This document shows positions 46,060-54,971 of a DNA stretch of 64,000 nucleotides, piece by piece. A program made the translations under genes and the position numbers. Location of the stretch: assembly GCA_025331445.1 (NCBI GenBank), contig JAIWNE010000083.1, positions 62,001 to 126,000 on the forward strand, given 5' to 3'. Source of the DNA: Blakeslea trispora. Taxonomy: Eukaryota > Mucoromycota > Mucoromycetes > Mucorales > Choanephoraceae. The notes under the pieces were generated by a model that was not told where the DNA came from, made no database searches, and worked only from the letters and a program-made list of their open reading frames with translations. Numbering within the stretch: position 1 is the stretch's first letter; every line of letters begins with the position of its first letter.

Positions 46060-46860
46060 CTTTACGACGACGATTATGGTAAACTAACAGGTGTTTTTAT
46101 GCATCAGAGAAACTTTGCTTAGATCGCAAGAGATCTCGACATTCCTAAAAACTGTGCAATCAGCTTTTAAAAGACTTTAGCAAACACAGATCACTCTCTT
46201 TTTTTTTAAAAAAAAAACTCAATTGAAAGCAAAAAAGCTTCTCTCTCAAACTGACTTGAACGTGATTTGTCAAAGCGTTCGTCGTCTGTCTACTGAGTCA
46301 ATCAGAGCTCAGTATCGTTACTCTTTATTCTGGCAAGAAGGTTTCTTTGGCCGTTTTTCAAGTAGCCTTATGCCATACGTGTGTTGCATAAGTCATCGCG
46401 TTCAACTTGGATCAAAGAAAAGGCTAAGCTGGACAAAAGCTGACTGAGATAAAGTAGCTTGGTCTGATGAGGCCAAGTTCAACCTAAAGAGTGCTAGTCA
46501 GGTACTTTTTTTTCAAATTCCGTTAGATATTTCGAGCCACATTGTATACTTGATAGTTTGTTCTTGAGAAAAAGAAAAAGACATGAGATCAGCTTCTATA
46601 AAGTCGAAAAGAGGAGCTTGTTCAAGATAGATTCAATGCATACACTGCTAGAACCAACAACTCTTTATCTATCCGATCCACATCCTGTTGTTCATAAAGG
46701 AAAGGGGTATTGTTTAAATCAAGCAATAGCCTCCTATGAATCCCAAAGCACTCATTGGTGTAAATCCAACTCTTGGAAACAATTAAATGCTGTAACATTC
46801 CATAAAAGAAAAAAAATTGCTTTGATGCTGGAAACAAGACTTTCTTGATTTCCAAGATTT
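46060..46860 (+). pseudogene. Decayed Tc1-like transposase
   Basis: Disconnected fragments in several frames resemble a Tc1 transposase in order. IARDLDIPK with a following CAISF near 46120-46170 looks like the N-terminal HTH; SVRRLSTESIRAQY near 46268-46310 like the second HTH; RLSWTKAD-stop-DKVAWSDEAKFNLKS near 46420-46490 matches the block around the first catalytic Asp, with TGA where Trp is usual. KIDSMHTLLE near 46626-46655 resembles the second Asp block. At least one stop and several frame changes exist, so it is dead. No inverted repeats were found. It is not similar enough in the visible fragments to be a copy of the element at 25819-27656. Confidence 0.55.
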
Positions 46861-47888
46861 ATTTGCTTAATAACAGCTTTAGCTATGTTTTCTTTCTTGA
46901 GATTTACAGTTTAAAAGTATCTTTACAACTACAGCTACAGAGAGGAGAGAGCTTTCTAATGGAAATGATTAACAATAACACTAGCTCTTGTTTCTTTTTT
47001 TTCGAGTAGCGATTTGACTTGCACGAGGTCAAATGAAGTCGCATTAATTCAGACAGCAGGAAAGAGAAGCGGAGACTGACAGTTGAGTCGGAAAGAAGGT
47101 ATAATAGGCTTAGCCTATAATGCATTTACATAAAATCGAAACATGATCTTCATAATAAACACCTTTTTAAGCTAATGATATCATTTAATGTAATCAAGAC
47201 AGTTATTAGAAAAAGATGTTGAAATGCAAATCCTGTCTCATAATAGAATTTGATTTAATGGCCTATTCTGCAGTTAGCTAGCCCTGTTTTTTTTTCTTGC
47301 CTTTTATGACAATATGTTGATACTATTGTCTCCACTCGAATAATAAAGAAATATTGTTAGAGAAATAATTGCACTGTAGAAATGAAGCTATACTAAATGA
47401 ATAACATCCGGTAAAACGTATGACCATAGACTTTAAGAGAAAAAAAATGGGGTCATAAATTACAGAGAGTGGAAAAAGGTTTAAGCACGAATGTATATAT
47501 TTTTGATGGTTTTGTGCAAGAGCCACTTCCGATATCACCATCAAAATAAACATGACATGTCAACCATCTCGATCTCTTGTTTTGATTGGTACATTGCTAT
47601 TACTGTTGGTATCAGTATATATTCTTGCCTTGTCTTGCCTAATATAGTATTCCGATGAACAACAGTAAACCAAGCACTGTTCTCAGTAAATAGCAAAAGC
47701 AACGCAAAATACATTATCCTCAGATGAACTCAAATGATATATGTTTATTTAGTTATTTTGTATATTTGTTCGTCTGCATGGCTACTTGTATAATTGTTTG
47801 TCTATTTGATTGTTGCTTGGTTATTTATTTGATTGTTTATCTACTTGTTTGTTTAGTCATCTATTAAGTCATCTATTAGAGTGTATAT
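46861..47888. other. Intergenic region, about 1 kb
   Basis: No gene recognised. The right part (47740-47880) is a T-rich degenerate repeat of TTGTTTG/TATTTG-like units just beyond the chs7-like stop codon. Confidence 0.5.
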
Positions 47889-49207
47889 CTATTTTGTCTC
47901 TTCATCAGGCTGTAGAAGCACTTGCATCTCCCAAAGAGCGGCTTGGTGTTTGGCATCAATAGAGAATTCAAGATCTTCTCGGGTAATCGAATCCCAGTAC
48001 TTGTAGACCATCATGACAGCCAATAGGTTGAACATGCTGCCAAAAAACAAACCATCCAAGTAATGCTTCATTTGATCACACAGAGCTACTGAGAATACAT
48101 ACATCACAACCAGTCCAGACACAAAGAATAGAACACCAAAAAATATGTCACCCAAAGGCCATCTGTCCTCCAATGTACGTACTACTAGAACAATTTGAGA
48201 TATTGTATAAATAAGGAACATAGATCCGTTGACAAGGAAATAGATGCTCCAGAGTTCAGCAGGAGACGTGTAGCTAAAGGGACCCAAGTTGTAGAAAGTA
48301 GCGACAGAGATGGCCCATACTACGGCAAACACAAACAAGGTACTAATTCTAACAGACTACTAAATATTAGTTCACCTGATGTTCCAGGCATGTCTCTTTT
48401 TTTTTTCTGTTTCTCTCTTATTGATTACTTACCCATAAACTAACAGGTGTACCATCCTCAGCAAACTGGAATCCTACAAATCCATTGAGCAAGAGGCACC
48501 AGAATGACGCACTGATGAGACCTATATGAGCTGCTGTGAAATACTTTTGTTTTAGTATGCACATGTGTGTGTGTGTGTGCGTATGTGTTATTGTTGCAAT
48601 CAGAGTTAGTATACGTATTGCAGAATCATGTTATGTAAGGTTACACGTTACAGGATATAGAATAGAAGCGGTCGGAATGATGTTGGTAACCAATAGCATC
48701 TCTAGAAAAATAGTGACCAGATAAAGTTGAAAGAACATGGTGATCTCTTTTCTGCCTATTTCGAGAAGGGCATTATGCGAAACAGTGTTGAGTGGCATGA
48801 TTTTTTGTTTTGTCTTTTTTTTTGGGGGGAGGTTCTTTCTTTTCTTCTTTTCCTTTTTTTTTTTTGTTTACCTACGGCTGTGTACTTTGTCTTGACATGA
48901 TAAATCATCACAATGGTCATACACAGAGCCACCAAATCCATCATCAGGGTTGCTTTGTTGCATAACAAGGCCAATAGCGAGTTAGTCTCAGCAAGCCAAA
49001 GCTTTCTTTTCCTTTCTTTTCTTTTCTCTCTTTCTCGCTCTTTTGTATGTTACCTGGCTGAAAGACAAGATAGCCTGCCATTTCAACATTTCGGGAATAA
49101 CAAATGGGTTCGATACCATCAAACATGCCCATAAGTGGGCACAGTGTGAGTGCCACTGTCTGACATATGCCATCAAATCTAAATGGCTCAAACTTAAATT
49201 GTAACAT
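47889..49207 (-). CDS. CHS7: Chitin synthase export chaperone (Chs7-like)
   Basis: Five exons: 49207-49054, 48952-48872, 48755-48645, 48533-48433, 48356-47889, giving 304 residues (yeast Chs7 316). The N-terminus [20 protein letters not shown], then [20 protein letters not shown], is the conserved extracytoplasmic block with cysteines. Hydrophobic spans follow: [59 protein letters not shown], and three or four in the last exon. The polar tail ends LLQPDEETK. Chs7 is an ER membrane protein needed for exit of class IV-type chitin synthase. The intron 1 acceptor (CAAAG) is preceded by GACTAAC, a clear branch site. Exons 1 to 3 are copied in inverted orientation at 51001-51583. Confidence 0.88.
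48577..49181. repeat. Left arm of a 0.6-kb inverted duplication (source copy in chs7)
   Basis: This segment, covering codon 10 of exon 1 through intron 3 of the chs7-like gene, is repeated in reverse orientation at 51001-51583. By eye only one substitution and one 24-bp gap separate the copies; even homopolymers of 9 and 12 bases are equal in length. Confidence 0.93.
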
Positions 49208-50253
49208 TTTGAAATGTTCAATTATTAAAAAAAAAAAAGACAGAGGAAGAGAAGAAGAGTCAAAAGAAACTTGCATCAAAGTATCAAGCAGAGAGATTAC
49301 ATGTTTTATTCTAAACTAAACTAGTGTTTTTCTTTTTTTTTGTTTTTTGATAAAAAACAAAACAACATACAGTTTCAATTGATCGCTTCAAGATTTCTGA
49401 GTTCATTTGAAAGAAGTGAGCCGATAGCTGGCTTTGAAAATCCCAAAATGAATTGCAACAACTCCATCAAATATAGCTAGACATCTAAGCGTGGCGTACG
49501 ATCAATAAACAAACATGGTAGATGTCAGGCTAAATGTATGCTGCCTTTCTAGTGATATGAAATTGTTTCTCTATACTTTCTTGTTCATGCTGAATACAAT
49601 GCTTACAATAAAAAAAAAGAAACAATCCATATGTGTTTCTCCTTGCAATCATTCTTTCTTTAACTCAAATGCTCCTAGCCTTGGATTGTATTTAATATTT
49701 ACTTTTGCCTTAAGTCATGTAAGAATTCCCACTGAGTAATATAAACATCTAGATGATAGATTCTTTCCCAAGTTGATAGAAATAGAACAATCTGTGCAAA
49801 ATCACTAGCGAAGAAAAAAAGAAAAAGAAGGCATAGCTTTCCAGTCTTATAAAAGTTAATCCTATCAAAGCCTTTTCTCTTGCCAAGCACCTCAAAAGTG
49901 TTGTGTTTCTAACTGAAGGATTACTTTGTTTATTCCCACAAAAAGCCTGTGTCTTGTAGGACAGACTAATACTATTTCGATCTGATTATGTAGCATGAGC
50001 AAATGATGATCCCATATACAGTTTTGAGAGCTTAAAGTATATATTAAAGAAATGTAACTCTCTCTTTCTTTCATCATAATATAGTGTCAGAACTAGATGT
50101 TAAAAAAGGTAAAGAAAAAAATAGCCTGTAGAAATCCTAAAGGGGGGAACTATATCGAATCTGAAGAGAAAAGAAGCAATGTTGCGTATATTTATATGTA
50201 CACTTTTATTTGCGATTACTTGAATATGCAACCTTACAGTTGGATGTCTCAAA
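49208..50253. other. Intergenic region between chs7-like and USP genes
   Basis: About 1 kb lying inside the inverted duplication loop. It has A/T-runs near 49229 and 49328, and no gene recognised. Frames such as 49515-49739 lack protein-like character. Confidence 0.5.
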
Positions 50254-50805
50254 TCAAATAACAGCATTTCGAACAACCAGGACAGGACATGGGCACTCCC
50301 TTAAGCAAGTATCAGAAACGGAACCTAAGAATACACTCTTGACTGCTCCCAACCCGCGTGATCCCATGATAAGTAAGTCAACCTTGTTTGCTTCTGTATA
50401 GCGAGGAATGAGTGCTTTAGCATCGCCCCACAAAATATGCTCTTCACTGGATATGTTGAGTTGTCTTAAGCGAGAAGACATATCTTCAAGGCGTTGGCGC
50501 GCTGTATGACTTACTTGGGGATGCTGAGTCTCAGCTTCTTTGATAGCCTCGTCGACTTTGGTGACTGTAGTTGAAAGCATAGGCAAGTCATTGTTGGTAA
50601 CTTCTTTGCCTCCGGACAATCTTCTTGCTGTGGCATTGAATACATTGCCTGTTTTTTCAACACGATGTACAGCTGAGAGCAAGATGATATGATCACTATC
50701 AGGGCGGATAATGTTCTTCACGGACCAGTCAAACAATTTGCGAGCATCTTCACTACCATCATATGCAATAGCTACCCGACGTTTATCAGTAATTGAAAGT
50801 ACCAT
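50254..50805 (-). CDS. Universal stress protein (UspA family)
   Basis: A single exon of 183 residues. The N-terminal strand RRVAIAYDGSEDARKLFDWS begins the fold, IILLSAVH is the second strand, and the helical middle (residues 60-120) is longer than in bacterial UspA. The ATP-binding signature is present: VDLLIMGSRGLGAVKSVFLG, then SVSDTCLRECPCPVLVV, that is G-2x-G-9x-G-S. Such proteins bind ATP and are linked to stress tolerance; the precise role is unknown. Its position between two inverted chs7 arms is notable. AT-rich leader, no intron. Confidence 0.9.
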   Translation of the reverse strand: MVLSITDKRRVAIAYDGSEDARKLFDWSVKNIIRPDSDHIILLSAVHRVEKTGNVFNATARRLSGGKEVTNNDLPMLSTTVTKVDEAIKEAETQHPQVSHTARQRLEDMSSRLRQLNISSEEHILWGDAKALIPRYTEANKVDLLIMGSRGLGAVKSVFLGSVSDTCLRECPCPVLVVRNAVI

Positions 50806-51000
50806 TATATATAAGATTTAAAAAAGGAGAAAAAAGAATAGTGTTCTGTTTTTCTATTTCGAAACTGTAGATATTTATATATTTTTTTTTTGCGTGTGTA
50901 ATTTTCTTGTTTTGATCTAGAAAATTGTGTTGCTTCCATTGTGTCTTACAATCATACCCAGATAAGTATTGTAATGACAAATTGGCTTAAATATTTGCAT

Positions 51001-51583
51001 TAGATTTGATGGCATATGCCAGACAGTGGCACTCACACTGTGCCCACTTATGGGCATGTTTGATGGTATCGAACCCATTTGTTATTCCCGAAATGTTGAA
51101 ATGGCAGGCTATCTTGTCTTTCAGCCAGGTAACATACAAAAGAGCGAGAAAGAGAGAAAAGAAAAGAAAGGAAAAGAAAGCTTTGGCTTGCTGAGACTAA
51201 CTCGCTATTGGCCTTGTTATGCAACAAAGCAACCCTGATGATGGATTTGGTGGCTCTGTGTATGACCATTGTGATGATTTATCATGTCAAGACAAAGTAC
51301 ACAGCCGTAGGTAAACAAAAAAAAAAAAGGAAAAGAAGAAAAGAAAGAACCTCCCCCCAAAAAAAAAGACAAAACAAAAAATCATGCCACTCAACACTGT
51401 TTCGCATAATGCCCTTCTCGAAATAGGCAGAAAAGAGATCACCATGTTCTTTCAACTTTATCTGGTCACTATTTTTCTAGAGATGCTATTGGTTACCAAC
51501 ATCATTCCGACCGCTTCTATTCTATATCCTGTAACGTGTAACCTTACATAACATGATTCTGCAACAATAACACACACACACAC
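51001..51583 (+). pseudogene. Truncated inverted copy of chs7-like exons 1-3
   Basis: It starts exactly at the tenth codon of the chs7-like gene, without the start codon, and stops in intron 3 at a (CA)n run. Exon 1 (partial), exon 2 and exon 3 are intact with their splice sites, but exons 4 and 5 are missing. One difference in coding sequence (T to C near 51020) is synonymous (Cys). A 24-bp deletion between TGCAA repeats removes the TACTAAC branch site of intron 3. It cannot encode a full chaperone. It reads in the opposite direction to its source, so transcription of both, or read-through, could give double-stranded RNA. Confidence 0.92.
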
Positions 51584-51631
51584 CCTTTACGCTAGCCAAC
51601 TACCATTCAAATTTAACCTTGATTTTCTTTT

Positions 51632-52965
51632 TTATTTTTTCAACTTGGAAAATTTTCTAAGCTTTTTCACTGCAATAGCAAAGGCTCCCAAGCCAGACAT
51701 CATTGCCAAGCCTGAGACCACACCAAAGGCATATGGATCGTCTTCGAAATAGTTTCTCAAGTTCATACCAAAGATAGCGCCAAATCCACTAACAACAGTA
51801 GCAGATAGTGTGAGGATGGTAAGTCGAATGTCGTACCACATCAATGAGTTACGGGAGACATCCAAAAGCAACTGAATAATTTCTTCTGTGGATCGCATAT
51901 GCTGCCTTAATGTCTCTGCCTTTGCTGCAATTTCCTCTGTCTGTTTATAATAAGCTTCTAATAAAAGTTCTATTTCTTCATGTTCTGAAGGTGCTCTTAG
52001 CCGACCTGATTTCTTGTCTGTCAGATACATGGCTGCCAAATCGTCATCTAAATATACTGATTTAGCCCTCTTTTTCTTCTTCGTAATTCCTCTTTAAATA
52101 CCATTATCCAATACTTCTTCAAGTACATCTCGAATCGAAAGTGCGTCTTGTTCAAATTTAGATAGTTTTTTGGAGAATTGTAACAGATCCCGTAACTTAT
52201 CTCCATTCATAGATTCCTCGATATCTGCTAGATCCTCAAGGTCACTCAAGATTTTGTTGACTGGCCCGTCTAAAATGTCCAGTTCAGATTGTAAAGAAGA
52301 GGTGACCGAAATCAAAATAGCTTCTAGTGCTCTACACAAATACATTAGTATATTCAGTAAGGCATTAATCATTTCTGTTTACCTAAATTCAAAAGGCAAT
52401 CCATCCTTTTGAGACTTCAGTCTTTCTTGTAAATCATAGATGAAAATACTCTGGTTATAGCTGTCAGCTGATCCAAATGTGTCAAATAGAACAACCAAAT
52501 CACTTTTGATCAAAGCCTTTAAATACGCCATATTGACTAGAATAGCTTCCGGGCGAACCAAAATGGTGGGCTTTTGATAGATAGAATATGTATCAATGGT
52601 ACGTAAATCCCGAGGTAAAAGTGAATGATGCTGGCAAAAGTCTGATTTTAAAAATTCGCCTGCTGTTGTCTTGACAGCGCCCGTTTGATCGAATTCAGTG
52701 CCTATAAATTATCATGATGTGTTGTTGTTACTAAGTTACGAACGCGTGAGAGAGAGATCTCGAAAAGAAAAAAAGAAACCTTGATAAGAACATTACAGCG
52801 TAGTTTCATTTCGTTCATTTTTGAGGGTATGGTGACAACTCGTTTTGAAGAGTTGATAAGTGTAGCTGCATCGGATAAAGTTGTATTCAGTCGCTTGCAT
52901 CTTATAGGCTGAATAGGGTGGTGTCGACAAAAAAACGTCGAGATTCTTGGGATCGCTCGATGCAT
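51632..52965 (-). CDS. MRS2: Mitochondrial magnesium channel Mrs2 (CorA family)
   Basis: Four exons: 52965-52797, 52701-52383, 52331-52102, 52047-51632, giving 377 residues. The N-terminus is basic and fits a mitochondrial presequence (MHRAIPRISTFFCRHHPIQP). The matrix domain has MKLRCTEFDQTGAVKTTAGE, PRDLRTIDTYSIYQKPTILV, FEFRALEAILISVTSSLQSE and NDDDLAAMYLTDKKSGRLRA. The first transmembrane helix ends in the selectivity motif G-M-N within LSATVVSGFGAIFGMNL, followed by the second helix and a Lys-rich end. It lets Mg2+ into the matrix as a pentamer. An upstream methionine at 52995 would add ten residues. Short introns keep phase throughout. Its 3' end lies only 48 bp from the truncated chs7 copy. 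Confidence 0.92.
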
Positions 52966-53337
52966 AGACAGATTATTAAAGTGAAAAAGAAGCAAGCTGA
53001 AAAAAAAGAAACTTCACTCGACTGGATTGAATCTCAGTTATAAAAAGGGATCTATGCATACTGATAGATTGACATTTGAAATGTATTCATGCTATCTTTT
53101 TTCTTCTTGCTTCTCTCTTTTTTCCTCTTTTACTATCTCTGTTTGTGATGGGCAATATCAGTAAGCAAGCGATAGCCTAAGCATGCCTTGTGTTACTTAT
53201 CATTCTTAGTTGGCTATGTATTAGCCTTTACACAAGAAAATAAGGTGGACACATTATCTCATGTAATAATAACAATTACAAATGCCTCATTTTCTCTGAT
53301 AATAGAGATATGATAGGAAGCTATTTTGATTGAGGCT
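52966..53337. promoter_or_regulatory. Divergent spacer between MRS2 and orphan gene
   Basis: A 372-bp spacer with T- and CT-rich tracts near 53098-53135. No open frame of note. Confidence 0.4.
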
Positions 53338-54446
53338 ATGAATCAATACTCGAAGAAGCTATCCATCAAACAGTCTACATCAGATAGATGCTTTTATATG
53401 TAAGAATATAATTTGCTTTAGATATCATTGGCTGACTTCCTTCATATTTCAGGTTATCGAAATCATACATTATTGATATGATACATGAAGAGCAATTAGC
53501 ATCTTACAAGAGCTATGGTATGTTAGATCCAACTTGTCTGAACATGCTCGAGTTGGTTTGTAAAGTACCTTTCTTTGAGCCAGAAGGTTGTTCACAAGTA
53601 AATCATTTAATTGATCCTTTGAAAGAGGCAAGTGTTTTTCATATCGTTTACTCATTCAAGCACTAACTCATGTTTAGTATTTTGGCTCCAATGACATCAA
53701 CGGGGTGCATAAAGCAATTCAAATGATAAAAAAGAACCCATTGACAACATCTGACTACCGACTCATAGACATACTGGAATACATGTATTTAATCATCTAT
53801 CTCTGTTCTCTATCTCTTTTGTATATGTATTCACTACGTACAATTCAGGATAAAGATGTGCTCAGCACCTAAGAAGCAGCCTTTTGACTATTGGTTAGCA
53901 GTGTTTGATATGTTGTTTAGGGGAAGCAATGTTAAACTATCGAGGCAGGTGGATTATATCTCTAAAGTGAGTTCATTACCTAACAAAGCAATTAGACATA
54001 GCTCCAAATTTACTATGAGCGAAATCAGTGATACCATTGTATTTCATTGTCTCTGCCAAGACACACCATTAGGTCAACAGAAGTCTATTGAAATAGCATT
54101 TTGTTGCCAGACAAACGACAAGATGACTGAGACTCACAATCTACTGATAAACAAATCTATTTTATCCTATTTTTTGCACAACCATGACAAGGACATGTAT
54201 AACATTGGCATTCAATTGACAGGTAGACATATTAAGGAAACATAAACAAAAAGAAAGAAAGAGAGAATGCTCTAACAAGCGCAAGTAGAAAATCAGGGCT
54301 ACTTTTACTCTCTAAAGCCTTTCAAGAATCTCTTTTTGGCCTCTCCATTATGTCATATCTCCATGCCAAACACAGTACATGAATTGCATTCTTTTCTATA
54401 TGAACAACATGGTCTTGAGATACTCTGTCATCTAAAGGTAAGCTGA
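53338..54446 (+). CDS. Multi-exon orphan, divergent Mucoromycota-type protein
   Basis: Five exons: 53338-53399, 53453-53627, 53678-53784, 53849-54222, 54286-54446, giving about 292 residues. Exon 2 ends in a GC donor (GAG|GCAAGT). All joins keep phase. The order of blocks (a helical N-terminus, QPFDYWLAVFDMLFRGSNVK, RHSSKFTMSEISDTIVFHCL, QKSIEIAFCCQTNDKMTETH, then IGIQLTGVENQGYFYSLKPF and SFLYEQHGLEILCHLK) recalls a large lineage-specific family of Mucorales proteins in which a D-E-W-L-like block is followed by an acidic and basic restriction-like core. That link is weak and from memory of layout only. No function can be given. The 5' end and the last few codons are uncertain. Confidence 0.5.
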
Positions 54447-54971
54447 ATAAAGAAGAAAAAAGGGAAGCAAGTGGTTATACTGAATGTCAAAACAGAAACA
54501 CTATACAAAAACAGCTAAAATCTTGAGACAGACAACCGTTGCTATTTCACTTTCCTAATCCGCTTAAATAACCTCTTTTGATGCAGAATAAACGAATCCT
54601 AACTTTCTCTTTTCTTAAAAGTATTTACTTCGCATGTTTCTTATCATTCTGGAACAATGAGCTTTTCAAGCCTTCCTGTTTTTTTCCCCAAAGATACAGT
54701 AATTGCTTTATTTAGGAGTGTTCATGCTCTTAAGAAATGCCACTATTATACTATATACTCTTAAGTGTAATGGTACTTTAGTGCTTCAAGCGATACAAGT
54801 TAAAGGATTGCTACTCTTATATTGAAAATATTCTTATATCAAACAACTCTTAAATCGAGCAACTAGTGTACATATCTTTTTGGGCGGTGTTTACAAACAT
54901 TTAGTAGAAAAAAAAGTTGTTGGCATATTTCTTTTCTTTTTTTTTTGTTATAACAAGCAGAAACAAATACT
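54447..54971. other. Spacer upstream of TMF-like gene
   Basis: About 525 bp, AT-rich with a CTTTT/T10 tract just before the start codon. A weak open frame after a GATGCAG at about 54580 was judged not coding. Confidence 0.45.

Noticed and set aside
51006..51426. Open frames on both strands over the inverted chs7 copy
   Set aside because: They are frame shadows of, or truncated by, the copied chs7 exons; the copy lacks the start and last two exons.
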